This document shows, piece after piece, positions 48,401 to 61,134 of a stretch of 64,000 nucleotides of DNA (position 1 is the first letter of the stretch; each line of letters starts with the position of its first letter). Made by a program: the position numbers and the translations under genes. This DNA comes from Pratylenchus scribneri (taxonomy: Eukaryota > Nematoda > Chromadorea > Rhabditida > Pratylenchidae): the NCBI GenBank assembly GCA_030063045.1, contig JAQSEB010000054.1, positions 1,116,001 through 1,180,000 on the forward strand, given 5' to 3'. The notes beneath the pieces were generated by a model, which worked only from the letters and a program-made list of their open reading frames with translations, had not been told where the DNA came from and did no database searches.

Positions 48401-51400
48401 AGACCATCCGCCTCGTCGCCTTCCTCCTCAATTGGCCATCAATCACCTCAAATTGGTCCCGATTCGTTGCGTTCTTCCGCCGCCCCAAGTCCAATATCTC
48501 GACGAGGCGGACGGACAAGTTCATTGCGTTCCCGTGGATCATTGAGGAAATTGAGGAAAAAATTATTTGGCGAGGGAAGTGGGACAAGCAGCCAAAGGGG
48601 TGAAGGAGCCGATGGCAGAAGTTTGGTGAGTTTATGGAAAAAACAATGAATAAAACATCAAATATAGACAATGGCTTCGGAGGAAAATTTGGCTTGGACT
48701 GCGCCTGTTTCCCCACAAATTGAGGCCCGTTCAACAGCGAATAATCCAAGAAGGCGAAACAGTGTTCGACTCCGGGAATTGCAAACTTTGTTGAGGGCAT
48801 ATCATGAACAGAGGGAAATGTGGATGCAGCCTTCAGAAAGATCGCATTCGCCAAAAAAGCGAAAGGGAATTGAACTGATGGAAAGGCAACAAAGCAGCTT
48901 AAATAAAGGACAAATTGGGACACAATCTCCAATTGCCCAACCAAAATCCATTCTTTCTTCCTCTCCGCCAATCCCATTGCATTATTCTCGTGCAGAATTG
49001 GGCATTGGACGCCCTTTTCACTTTGGCCGATTTGAGAGTGTAAAACAGTCGCCGCCTTTGGTGACCCCAAAAAAGATTAGCCTCTCACAATTGGAAATGG
49101 ACGTGGCAATTCGAATGTCGAACAACAACAACAAAATGAAGCAACGGATGTTTGGCTTCCTTCCAATTCTTCATCGCCTCTTTCGGCTGGTCAAAAATCT
49201 TCTCTGAGTAAGCATAAAAAATTCGGTTTTTCAATTCTTCTGTTTATTTAGAATGTTTAGCTAGTAATTAATTCCACCAATTTAGCTGATAAGAAATAAT
49301 TCAGCCTGATTAGATTAATTCCGCCCGTTTTAATTCCGCCTGGCGAACTTAGAATAATTCCGCCTGGTTAACTTAGAATAATTCCGCCTGGTCAACTTAG
49401 AATAATTCCGCCTGGCGAACTTAGAATAATTCCGCCTGGTTAACTTAGAATAATTCCGCCTGGTCAACTTAGAATAATTCCGCCTGGCGAACTTAGAATA
49501 ATTCCGCCTGGTTAACTTAGAATAATTCCGCCTGGCGAACTTTGAATAATTTCGCCTTTTTTAATTCCGCCTGGCGAACTTAGAATAATTCCGCCTGGTT
49601 AACTTAGAATAATTCCGCCTGGCGAACTTTGAATAATTTCGCCTTTTTTAATTACGCCTGGCGAACTTAGAATAATTCCGCCTGGCGAACTTAGAATAAT
49701 TCCGCCTGGCGAATTTAGAATAATTCCGCCTGACGAACTTAGAATAATTCCGCCTGGTTAACTTAGAATAATTCCGCCTGGCGAACTTAGAATAATTCCG
49801 ACTGGCGAACTTAGAATAATTCCGCCTGGCGAACTTAGAATAATTCCGCCTGGCGAACTTAGAATAATTCCGCCTGTTTTAATTCCGCCTGACGAACTTA
49901 GAATAATTCCGCCTGACGAACTTAGAATAATTCCGCCTGGCGAACTTAGAATAATTCCGCCTGGCGAACTTAGAATAATTCCGACTGGCGAACTTAGAAT
50001 AATTCCGCCTGGCGAACTTAGAATAATTCCGCCTGGCGAACTTAGAATAATTCCGCCTGTTTTAATTCCGCCTGACGAACTTAGAATAATTCCGCCTGAC
50101 GAACTTAGAATAATTCCGCCTGGCGAACTTAGAATAATTCCGCCTGGCGAACTTAGAATAATTCCGCCTGGCGAACTTAGAATAATTCCGCCTGGCGAAC
50201 TTAGAGTAATTCCGCCTGGCGAACTTAGAATAATTCCGCCTGTTTTAATTCCGCCTGACGAACTTAGAATAATTCCGCCTGTTTTAAGATTATTTCCGCC
50301 TATTTATATTAGTTAGAATAATTCTGCATGTTTTAATTTCGAATTTCGACTGTTTAGCTATCAGTCCCACTGGTTCGCCCCAATCGTTGCCGCCAAAAGC
50401 GAAAAGGCATTTGCGAGTGAGCATATCGCCGCCAGAAAGGACATCGAGAAGGGGAGAAGAAGAAAAAGAGCCAACCAAAAGCCGCTATTATCGAGTGGAA
50501 TCGCCACGCCCAATTGAGAATGTCCAGAAGGTAATTTGTTTGATCAATTGAGGGGAAAGTATCAAATTTCATTCGCCCAATTTCCCTTCATTCAATCAAA
50601 AAATAAAATGCACATTTAATTGAAGGAAACAGCAAAGGAAAAGAAGAAGCCAAAAGAAATGTTGACATCAAAACGGGCAACAAGTCCAACAAAGGAGGAA
50701 GATGGCAAAAGCAGTATGTTCAGCCCAGCTGCCATTCAACAATTATTGTTTAAACATCGACAAAGAAGGCAAAGTGAAGGAAAAGAGAAACATCGTCAAT
50801 TGGAAGGTAATATTTGGGTAATTTTGACATAATTTATTTAATATTTTGAAGGATTCCATACGCCAACATCAAATCGCCAATCACTTTTGGTGAAACCGGC
50901 GTCTTCTGAGCCTCGTCTTTCTAGATCCGCTTTTGGCGGCTTTCGTCCTGATTCCCTCGGCTCCTCTATGGCCGTCCTTTCCTTGTCACCTTCTACCACT
51001 GCTTTGGAACATTTGGAACGACTACGGGATCGAATCATTGAAACAAAATACGTTACGGCAGCATTTGAATCGCGTGGCGGTCTTGGTCCAGTGTTGGACG
51101 ATGTCAAGGTGAAAAATTGGAAGAAATTAAACGGAAATTAGTGTATATTTTAGAAAGAATTGGAACATTGGCTGGGCACAGATTCCAAATTATTGGCCGT
51201 TGCCTGCGAAGTACATTGGTCTGTTCCGGAACGTTTCCGCAGTCGTCAATTGGAAATCCAGTAATTTTTGACAAAAAAATTTTTATTCCTTCGAGCAATA
51301 TTCTAAATGAATAAAACCAAAATTGTGTTTTTATGTCTTTCAACAGACTCAAAGAATGTCTTCATGCCGTTTTGAGGGAAAATAATCGACGAATATTGGG

Positions 51401-54400
51401 ATTGAACAATTCGGAAGAGAAGGATGGATTTGGGGGAAGGCAGAAAAGTTGGGAAAATCGAATCAGCCCATTCCCAATCACTTTGGCCAAATCGAGAACC
51501 GAAGAAAGTTGCTCCCGAGATTTTGAAGAAGATGCATTCCAAGGTTATTTCATTTTCCAATACGAATTAAAACATTTTTCCAAATATATTTTTAGGCATT
51601 TATCGCCGATTCTATCCAGCCCTTCTTTCCCTCCAGGATCCGGCCACAGTTCAAGCCCATAAAGGTGAGGTAAAGGAAAATAAATTTGGCAAACTTTATT
51701 ATTCAGGTTATTGGACATTGGAGAATTTGGCCGATGGCCGAAGATCGCCCCCAGTGCCCCGGCCTGCTCGATTCCTTTACCAACAATATCCAAACCAATT
51801 GGCACGCAAATCTTTGGTAGCTTTGAATATGGCCGTTCTTCGCCTTCATGGTGACAATCGAAACTATGATGCGGACGATCAAAGGGAAAAAGTGACAAAA
51901 GAAAAAGCTAAAAGACGTTCCCTCAAGCAAAGTTTCTTTTAATGCGTATTTTTTTGACTAATTATTAAATTCATTTTTGTGCTTTCAATTTAATAAATAA
52001 ATAACTTTTTTTACCCACCGTCCAATGTTTTCGACTCTCATAATCCAATTTGGATACGGTGAATATTTCGCCACTCTTTCCATCAATCCTCAATAATTCT
52101 TCACCTCCTTCCTCTGCATTTCCAATTTTGTAAAATATTTCCCCTCCTTCGCCTCCCCTCCAAATTGCTTCAGCCTTTCCAATTTTCCTGCCTTCGGGCA
52201 CATCTTCTTCCACTTCGATTACCGTATTTTCTTTTCCTTCATTGTCTGGCCAAATCCAATGCAATTCCCTTTGACCTTCGTCATTGCCGGCCTCCAACAA
52301 AATTCGCAATTTTACACTGCTCGAAAGGGAAGGCCGACTAAATTTTAATTTTTTATTTCAAATAATTCACACATTCCGCTTACCCATTATCCTTGGCCAC
52401 CACTTCCAATTCCAACATTTGACCGGCTAACATTTCGGCCAATTTGGCTAATGGCCTTTCCTCCCCTTCGACATCATCATTTGCGGCCATCAATTCCCCA
52501 TTTTCGGGATCAATTCGAAATAATTCATTGCCTAATCCTCCGCCATTTCCCATATGGAATTGGACTCGGCCATTCTCGCCAATATCCTGATCGCGTGCCC
52601 AAAATCGACTAAATTAAAAATTCCAATTCATTTTTTTCCCATATTTTGAATTCACGTTATTATCGCTCCTTTTGGCCATTCCTTTGCGGCCACTTCAATA
52701 TGTTCTTGCCCTAGATGAGCCCAACTCAGTATTGGCCGATTGTCATTTTGATCCAAAAGTGTCAAGAGAATTGGCATTTCAGCCCGATTTTGGCCAGGAA
52801 AATCCACACAATGAATGACCAGCCCAATTTGGTCTATTCTCTCCCTATCCAATTCATCATTTCCAATTTGGCCAATTGAAAGCCTCCATTGATATTTTGC
52901 ATTCTTCTAAAAAGAATAATTTGAAAATATTTAAAAAATTATTTTATTCGACTTGTTTGATTGGTTCAAGTGTAAATTTGTCCGCCTCCTTTCCCACCAA
53001 TTCGCAATTATGTTTCCTTGAATCCGGATCATTCACTTCCAAAATACCCAATTGTTTATTTTTGGGTGGATTCTCTTCGAATTCGAGGTGAACAATTTCT
53101 CCCATTTTTTCAGTAGCCAAAGGAGATTGAATTCCAATTTTTGGAGGCATATCATCCACATCCAATAACTCAATTTGAATTTGGGCCCGAACAGATTGAT
53201 CACTTTCCGATGAATTGGCAATCAGGGAAATTTGTTGAAAACGATCAGAACTTTCAAAATCAAGTCGACGTCTAATTCGAATTTCACCTTCAATGTTCAA
53301 AATGCATTTTTAATAATATAATTCAATTATTAATTTAACCAGTTTTATTATCAAAAGTGAATGAATCCGCATCTGTACCCTCCAATTGAATTTGGCTAAT
53401 AGGCTTGCCGGTTAATGGATTCAAGGCGGGAAGGCGGAAAAATGGTTGACCAATCTGGCAAAATTATTTTTGCGAAAATTAAACTAATTTTCACCGGCAG
53501 TTCTTCGGCAATTTTTATGGTAATTTGCGTTTCCTCATCCACCCATGGGGCCGCAAAACGTGGCCTAGAAAGACGGCGTCGATGCTGTTCCGCCTTGATT
53601 GGATCCGAACGAAAAGTGAGGACCAAAAGCATCTCTTCCTCATCTTTCCCCTTGTCTAATTTAAAATGTACATGAAGGGAACGAATGGGGCCAAGAAGCG
53701 AGGAATTAATTTGAATACTGCCATTTTGAGGGGAATAATCTAATAAAGGGCCAATTCCCTAAAAAGGATCATTTTTGGACAAATCAAAATTAATTTCATT
53801 GCCTTTGGCAATTCAACGGGTCGTCCAACAGAATCCCAGGCTTCAATTCCATCCAATTGTGTGTGCCGTGCCAATTCCATATTCTCAAAAATGGGAACCA
53901 TCAAAATGGTCGTTGATTTAGGCATTTCTTCCTCCAATTGATCAAATTCTTCAGGTCGTTCCAACTCCATTTGGATAAATGGCATTGGAAATTTGATATT
54001 CAAATCGGAATGGGAAGGTGCTGAATTTGCCATTATTTCTACTTTAAGAAGGGATTCCGCCAATTTGATGTGATTTTGAATTGCTGCAACTTTTATTAAA
54101 AACACATTTCTTCCAAGAATTCCACTGAAATAAATTGAATTCAATTTTGAATGAAAAAATGGGTGAAACTTTTTCGAGGGCATTTCATTGACAAAAATAT
54201 TGCCCGTAAATGGTTCAATGGCCAACCATCCCGGATTACCACCAATGATTGCATAATTCAAGTTCATTTCTCGATGCGAATTCGAATTATTCGACAACTG
54301 CATTCGAACAATTGGAAGCCCTGAATTTATTACATTATTTATTTCGCTAGGAAATAATTCTGTCTGTTTGATTAGGAAATTATTCCACGTATTTTCCTAA

Positions 54401-56817
54401 CAAATAAGTAATAAATCATAAGAACAAACCAATATGAATTTTGTCGGCATTTAATGAACGTTCATAAATTGAATTAATAAAGCGGATTGGCTGTTGACTG
54501 GTTTTAAATGAGATTTTGAATTCTTGTCGGTCAATTTGACCGTCCTGATCTACAGCAATCAATTCTAGATGCTCACAACTTTCATCCATCTGCTGGGATT
54601 CAGAAGCAAAACTGATGGCAAAAAGATCGATGGAAGAATTCTTCAATTGTTGAATTGCAAAGAATTTGGAACAATTGCCCTCAAGCAAAAGATGATTTTC
54701 ACGATTCTGTGGAGAACTAAAAGAATTGAAAAATGGCAGAATTTTTAAAGGATAATTTGCCTGTCCTCATCCCGAATTGCAACAACCAAAGGTCCTCCTT
54801 CCATTCGCCCATTTAAAATTGTGATCATTTCCTTCTGATTGAACAATTCCAGTCTGGGAGGATTGTCATTTGCATCTTCCAAGTGGATCGTGATTGGCAC
54901 CGGTGCCACCAAATTTTGTCCATTTGGATTTGTTATAGAGGCACTGGCAACAAAATAAAAGGAAGATGGACCAAACTCTCGGTCTAAACATTCATCAAGA
55001 AGAGTAGAATTGTAGCCAGAGGAAATATTTTGATGGCAATCTAAACGAAGAATGCCCATTTCATCAATTTTGAATAATTCGGCGCCTTGGCCATAAAGTG
55101 AAAATACAAGGCGACCATCAATCTACGATTAAATTATAAGTAAAATGTAATTCCAATTATTATTTACTTTCCCTGTCGTTGCCACTTCCAATTTACCCAA
55201 CACATGACCATTCTTTGCTTCTTCATTGATGGCAAATTCATATCCGCCAAAAGAAGAATTGATGAAATTAATTGATGGCATTGGATTTGCGCCTCCTTTG
55301 ACCACCAATGACCCATTAAAAATAAACATTGTCGACGATAAATTGCCAATAATTTGTTCTTCAATTTGATGTACAAATAATTTAAATTGTTGCTGCCATT
55401 CTCCGCCATTCCCTTTTGTTAATTCAGCCACCTTCACCGGATCCACAATCCACAAATTAGCTTGATCCCCGGGTGCAATAAAATGAGGTCGAATATCCAA
55501 AAATGTATTGGCCGGTTTCAATTCCAAACGGACAACATTTTTGGCCAAATCTATGGCCGTATTTTTATGAATTTCCTCAAAATTGACAACAAAATTGGCC
55601 ACTGGATTATTCAAATATGTCGATAATTCCATGAATTCCACTTCCAATTGGCCATTTCGACTTTGCTCCCCATTTAAATTTACTCGAATTGTCAAATTCT
55701 GTTCTTCTTCAATTCCAAATAATTCATCCCCTCCAGTCAAATCAATTAAGCCCAATGGATCCATCCTCAACAATTCCTCGTCCATTTCCTCATTGGCCAA
55801 CAAATCTTCACCCGGCTCTTTCGCTTCATCCTCCTTCACATTTTCATCCTTTCCATTTTCGTCCACGGTGGATTGTCCCAATCCAATTGTAATGTTTTTC
55901 ACTCCTACCTTCTTTTCTTCCTCATTTGTCGGTTCCAATTCCAAATGTGTATAATTTCGGGTTGGCAATATTTCGACTCGAATTTGTGCCGAAGCATTCA
56001 TTGGGCCCTGAATTCCATTCACTTGGTATTTGTAAATGCCATCGGCATTGTCAATTTCAGTCCAATTTATTTTTGCATTTGCTCGACGCAAAATTGGCAC
56101 TTCCGAAAGGGCATAATTGTTTGATTCCTAAAATATTTAAAAATATAAATTATTTAAGAAAATAGGAAATTTGCCTGAGTGGTTTGAACATCGCCAATGC
56201 TGAACCAGCCCATTCGATCCATTTTTATATCAAATTTGGGTATTACTCCGTTCAAATGTCCAAAAAATGTTAACACTGCAACCAATGTGTCCTCCTGGAT
56301 AAATTCAAAATTAATTCACATTTTCCCTCTTTTTTACCTCCATTTGTCCTCCTTCCGGTATCATAAATTCATAATTCTCCTTATCAAAATGTGGCATAAA
56401 CTCAAATTTATGGACACGTTTTGGTTCATTCGGCCGAACCACAAAATTTGCCAATGGTGCTGGATTGCTATGGCTTTTGGCCATTTGTAAAGGTGAAGGA
56501 GGATTGATGAGAACAACAAAAGGTGGATGCATTGGTGAAATTGATGAATTCATCGAATTTATTCCAATTTGTTCGGCAGAGGCACGGGGCGGTGCCGCAA
56601 GCGGAATTGGATGTCGAATTGATGGAGGGACAGTAGCCATTTCTTTGGTTACTCCCAATCGCATATCACTTGACAAGAAAAGATTATTTAATACTTAAAA
56701 GTTTTTTAATTACTCAAGTGCCTTTTCCAATGCAATTTCTGCTTGGCCATCAAAAACTTGCTCCTCTCCATTAGCCAAATTGTCCAATAAAATAAACAAT
56801 AGAAGAAGCGATTTCAT
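45433..56817 (-). CDS. Cadherin-family transmembrane protein
   Basis: Minus strand. Nineteen exons from 56817-56714 to 47068-46876 sum to 1660 residues in frame, including 56127-55168, 55122-54761, 53287-52953, 52608-52384, 52337-52019 and 47899-47789. Signal peptide SLLLLFILLDNLANG. EC repeats are marked by LEDANDNPPR, ELLDVDDMPPKIG, LLDQNDNRP, FDNKTGEIRIRRRLDFE and LDYESRKHW. A long acidic segment sits near 55800. The last part (46200-45433) is less certain: a likely membrane segment and basic tail (GHIFFGIFGYFCFVRTYREHLRRK) end at 45433, but I could not join all exons in between in one frame. Five introns start with GC (before 56127, 54716, 53758, 47744 and 47360). One 4.1 kb intron (47900-52018) contains an oppositely oriented gene. 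Cadherins mediate calcium-dependent adhesion. Not assigned to a subfamily. Confidence 0.85.
46215..46705. mobile_element. Family C MITE, copy 6, interrupted
   Basis: In a cadherin intron. AACTCATCAAGGACTGAATT at the left, TGATTCAGTTTTTGAAGAGT at the right. Split by the 180-base element at 46273-46452. Confidence 0.65.
46273..46452. mobile_element. hAT-like MITE inside a family C copy
   Basis: 180 bases. Ends TAGAGTTGGACAAAATCGGT and CGACTTTTTCCAACCCTA are inverted repeats of the T/CAGGGTTGG hAT form. ATATTAAG is present on both sides (46265-46272 and 46453-46460), an exact 8-base target duplication. Confidence 0.88.
48335..51942 (+). CDS. Ser/Arg-rich intracellular protein nested in a cadherin intron
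   Basis: Ten exons: 48335-48625, 48668-49039, 49081-49207, 50358-50530, 50626-50806, 50852-51108, 51154-51260, 51347-51543, 51596-51664, 51707-51942; 2010 bases, 669 residues in frame. No signal peptide or membrane segment. The first half is disordered and basic (SISRRGGRTSSLRSRGSLRK, SHSPKKRKGIELMERQQ, KAKRHLRVSISPPE) with a Gln run, suggesting many phosphorylation sites. The second half looks folded: ALEHLERLRDRIIETKYVTA, KELEHWLGTDSKLLAVACEV, then LKECLHAVLRENNRRILGL and GYWTLENLADGRRS. I do not recognise the family. It lies wholly inside cadherin intron 47900-52018 on the other strand, and its own intron 49208-50357 carries minisatellite array 3. Confidence 0.75.
49308..50345. repeat. Minisatellite array 3 (CCGCCTGGCGAAC family)
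   Basis: Largest array, about 1 kb, inside the nested gene's intron and so also inside a cadherin intron. Mostly 24-base units, with GGCGAAC, GGTTAAC, GGTCAAC and GACGAAC variants. A marked block (CCGACTGG variant, then two GACGAAC units) recurs 183 bases apart, so multi-unit blocks have duplicated. Confidence 0.95.
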
Positions 56818-57217
56818 TTTTTGGTTTACCAAATGAATTCCAGTGGGATATTGACTGAATGAGATTGACCTAATTAGTATTTTCAACTGCGCGAATTGAC
56901 AGTCGGGAATGGAATGGAAGGGAGGGGGTTGATGGCGACAACTGACCCATATAAAGGTCATTTGCTCAAACAAAAAATTGCTCAATTTGTTAACATTTAA
57001 AAAATATTTATTCAAATTAATGTGAAATTAATATAAATTTTGTGTAAAATTTGATAGAAATGTTTGGGAAATGGTACAACTAATTTTAGATAAATTTGAT
57101 GGTTAACTGTCATGGCAATGATGTTGCGTTTTTTTTATATTTGGATGGTAAAATAAACATAATGAATTTTTTATTCCTTTTTTGACTTTCAAATCTTCTA
57201 CTTCAATCAAGCATTTT

Positions 57218-59584
57218 TTAACCACCCAAACAAGCCAAATTTTTTTGTCGAACCTAATAAAAAAAATGTAATTTTTATTTGTGATTTGGCTCACAATATT
57301 GATGAGTTGTTGGAAGTTTTGATCCGTGAAATGTTCGGATTGTGGATGTTGCACAATGGTATCCAGCGTTTCTACATTCACCGGAATCGCATCTTTCCGA
57401 TTAGACTAAAATTAAAATGCCTTCTACAATTTCCCAAAATGTCCCATAAAAACTGACCACAACGGAAACAGAATAGATTTTAAAACCAAGAGCAGCTGCC
57501 GCCTTCGATTCTTCTAATGGATCCTTAATTAACCAAAAATAATTCATTAATTTTATTTTGTATTTTTACTGGTCCTTTATTCTGCCATCCATCCGTGAAT
57601 ACAATCATAATTTTGTTGGCAGGAACGGGCAATGGATATGCCCGGGGGACATTCGCCTGCTTTGCCGCCTCACGAATTCCCTGTCCTGAATCCCAATAAG
57701 AATCCAAATAAAAAACAATGAAATTCATTAATTTACATACCCACTGAGGTCAACCCTCCAATATATTGAACATTTCGAATGCCATCAACAACCTGTGATG
57801 GCATAAAAATTCATTAAAATCCCCATGTAATTTGCCTGTGCAGCCGTTTTCATCTTTTTCAAATCCCATTGTGTGTGCGTTTTGCCCGGACTACTGAAAG
57901 TGATCAGTGCGACTCGAGTATGCCTTGGCGAGATGTAGAGCTGGGAGATCATTTGCTCAGAAAGACGCATATAATCTTGGTAGACAGGTTGTGTGGTTGT
58001 GGAGAAATCAAACACCTTTTTATTCAGACACTCATTTTGGGTATTGTCCCCCCCCCCCCCCCCCCCCCCATTTTGACTTGCCAGCACTAAATCCTGTTCA
58101 CAACCGGTGAATGGATTTGTTGTTGTTGTTGTGGTGGTTGTGGTGGTTGTTGTTGTGGTTGAGGTAGTTGTGGTTGTCCGGCATTTTTCCTGGGCTTCCC
58201 GAAGTAATTTCCTCGCAATGACTTCTGCCTCAGTTCGGGCAGTTTGCATAATAACATGATATTTATGGCCGGCAATATCCAATAATTCATTCCTAAAATT
58301 CATATTCATTTATTCAGTTCATAATTCATTTATTTTTTCTCAAAAAAAATATTTCCATTGTATTTTGACCCCATTTTGCGGCTTTCCTAGTTTTTCTTTG
58401 TCTTTCAAAGGGAACATTATTAATTATTTCTCTTTTGGCGGGTTTCTTTGAAAAACTCGTTCAAATAAATTGCGTTTCCTTTCTAAAAGGCTAATTTTTT
58501 TGCTTATTAGTGTTCACCGGAATTATTAATTAATTTCCCTCAAAATTATTTTAATTCATTATTCATTTTGTCTGATGAATTCTCACTTTCTATTGTTTCT
58601 TTCATCTATTTTTTAGTGCATTTTGTTCGGTCATAAGAATTTTATTATTTATTAGTTTTTCACTGAAATATATAATTCTTCAAATTCCACACATCAACCA
58701 CGTCGTTTCCCAATTGGACTTTTTTTTGTTTATTTTTTTCATTAAGTTTCCTAATTTGCCCATTTGTCGCCCAAATGATTGATTGAAAATGGAATAAATT
58801 GTAAACTTTTTTTGTTTACTGATCATTTTTACCTATTTGCCAATTGTGGGTCTCCAGTTGCTGCCGCAAATACCCATGTATCCGGAATCCTTTGTAATTG
58901 GACGGATGGCTCTTTTGGATCAACCGCACTGCGTCCATCTGTCACAACCATGACCAACCTTAAGGATATAAAATTTGAATTATTTTGTAAGAATCCCATT
59001 TAATATTTACGTTGGAATTGTCTTGTTTCGTGTCTCCATCAATTTTAGTGCCAATTTCATTGCCTCATAAGTGTTCGTTGTGCCTCCAATTGCTCGAATA
59101 TCTTTGACAATTCTTTTGAATTCCTCATTGCTTTTGGCAAAATTCCATGGGTACACTTCCCTTCTGAAGTGGTTGCCGGAATAGACGATCATGGAAACCT
59201 TTAAAATTTTGGGCAATATTTTCAATAAATGTGAAAATGTTTCCCTTACACTGTGGGCATGAGGCCCAATGTTCAATTCTTCGGAGGCAGCCAACACAAA
59301 ATCTCGACTTCGATTAAATCCGCCCAACACGGAATCGGATCGGTCCAAAATAATCATAACCTTTAAAACAATTGTTCCCCAATTTCATTCTCCATTCTTA
59401 CGTTCAAATAACAGCTGACTGGAAAAATTGTGTCTCCCCTGGGGAGTTGAGGTAATTGCGCATGGATTCCAATGCAAAGGAGGAAAAAGACCTTTAAGAA
59501 TTTGGTACAAAAAGAAAAATTGCCAAATCCAACCAAGCCAAAAAGGGTCCCATTTTTGTAGTAGACCCGTTGTTGGGTCATCAT
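57218..59584 (-). CDS. Secreted protein with two von Willebrand A domains
   Basis: Eleven minus-strand exons: 59584-59402, 59360-59250, 59198-59011, 58958-58833, 58292-58082, 58015-57836, 57792-57741, 57685-57570, 57523-57458, 57405-57295, 57253-57218; 459 residues in frame. Hydrophobic secretion signal KVFFLLCIGIHAQ, about 30 residues from the ATG used (an upstream exon could replace this start). VWA 1: MIILDRSDSVLGG (MIDAS DxSxS) and VMVVTDGRS. A Thr-only linker of about 20 residues follows. VWA 2: DLVLVFDFSTT, RVALITFSSPG and IMIVFTDGW. It ends with a cysteine near ACLGG. MIDAS sites bind a metal and a ligand, so an extracellular matrix or adhesion role is likely. Two introns start with GC (58081 and 57835). 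The first of these contains a 22-base C run on the + strand. Confidence 0.85.
58048..58069. repeat. 22-base poly-C tract
   Basis: Perfect C run on the + strand inside the short GC-AG intron 58016-58081 of the VWA gene. Striking in AT-rich DNA and its length may be poorly determined. Confidence 0.9.
58105..58175. repeat. ACA/ACC microsatellite in the VWA gene
   Basis: Trinucleotide repeats encoding the poly-Thr linker between the two VWA domains on the minus strand. Confidence 0.85.
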
Positions 59585-61134
59585 CGCAATGTTCCAAATT
59601 GCTCCAGCGGCTTCTTTTGTCGATGATTACAGAGAAGGGGGACAAAATTATTTGGGTCGAGGAAAATGTGGGTGAAATATGAGAGTAGAAAAGCAAGGAA
59701 TTTCGGGGTCAGCAAGTTTTCGGCTCGGCGGCTGACTCGAGACCACCGTCACTGATTGCGGAAGAAGAAGAAGAAGAAAGCACAGCAGTAAAAGGAGAAA
59801 ATGCTGCGCAATCACACTCCAGTGGTTGGGGCCGCTGTGGCTGTTCCCTGGGGCAAAGGCTGTGTTGATTAAGGGCTCCGTTAACTGGACCAATTCCTTA
59901 GGGGGCTGTGTTCTTTCCCTTTCACTTTCCTCTTACCCAATTCCTCTGTTCTGGCCAACGCCCATCAAACCATCACCGAAACTAGGCGGGACGAGAAAAG
60001 GGCCCAGAAATAATGTCGCTGGAAAGTTGGTTTGGAAAACTTCGAAGAAGGATGTTGGGCCATAAAGCTGGAAGAAAAGGAAAAAGGATGGAAAAAATAA
60101 ATGGAAAACAAAAAAATAAGGGAATTCCCAATCTTTATTATTAGTAAAATTGTGCTGATAAACATATTTACCTTAAATATTATGATTCTCAAACAAATTT
60201 AGCCAAAAATTTAAAAAGTCTTTATATCAAATCAAGCATCCAATTCCAATCTAAACATTAATTCTTTTTGCACTTTTTTATCTGCCTTTCGATCGAAGGG
60301 AATGAACAAACAGCAACCACAGGCTAAACCCGTTTTGTCCAAAGCAGAGGAGGGCAGAAATTTGACGAATGTGGAAAATTTTGCCTGATGGTGATGGGAT
60401 TGTAGATGCAAATTTTTTGCTATTTTAATGGGCAATAGGGTGTTAAAAAAAGATTAAAATTCCAATATTATGATAATAAGTGGATCTTCATATAAAATAT
60501 TCATTCATTACATTAATTAAAAACAATAGCGCAGATAACAATGCCAATGGCATTACTGTACAAAAAAGGAGATACGGTAAGGAGGATAAACTGTCTTAAA
60601 AAATCAATAGTAAGAATTAAATTGCGCTTGTTGTGCATTGTGCATTGTGCTGCGTGCACCGCGCCATAAGCCATATTAATGTAATGCAATTCAATTCTGC
60701 ATGCAATACAATATCATCAAACATCATGGTTTTTATTTTTTAATGGTTTATTTTATTGGATGGGTTTCCGGTTGCGCGAAATTATTAAATAAACTTTAAA
60801 TCAGTCGACGCATCTCGGTGCAATCGATAAATAAATAATGTCAAAAATTAGGTTCCATTATTATGGATTTTTTGGATATATTTTTGTGATATTTTTAACA
60901 AAAACACCACAATAGCCATCCACCACTCTCTTATTAATTATTATTAAATTATATAATATTAAAAAAAATAAAGCTTTTCGAAGATCGAGTAATAACCACG
61001 CGCCACACCTTTTCGCTTTTCCCCACCCCAGTTCTAAATCCTACATAATTGATATCTAACTTTAACGTTTTACACATATAAAAATGTAATTTTTAGAGCA
61101 TAAAATATTAAATAAAATAAGTATTGTCAAAACA
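59585..61134. other. Divergent region between the VWA gene and mut-7
   Basis: Contains a GAAGAA repeat at 59760, a GTGCATT duplication at 60633-60650 and two minus-strand open frames. 59648-59893 has a Leu-rich core (HFLLLLLCFLLLLLPQ) and could be an alternative first exon of the VWA gene. 60232-60435 is basic and unrecognised. Neither could be confirmed. Confidence 0.4.

Noticed and set aside
49081..49207. Continuation of the nested gene in the frame ending HRLFRLVKNLL and a stop
   Set aside because: A 41-base intron (49040-49080) shifts to a frame that runs on in phase to the next exon; the alternative ends the protein before its conserved half.
55583..55954. Plus-strand Ser-rich open frame of 123 residues
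   Set aside because: Antisense of the acidic cadherin exon 56127-55168; no splice sites or signal of its own.
57103..57381. Longer C-terminus of the VWA protein, reading through 57294
   Set aside because: Splicing GTGAGC to TTATTAG gives a normal VWA ending NIVRQKNLACLGG; the read-through is Lys-rich and unlike the family.
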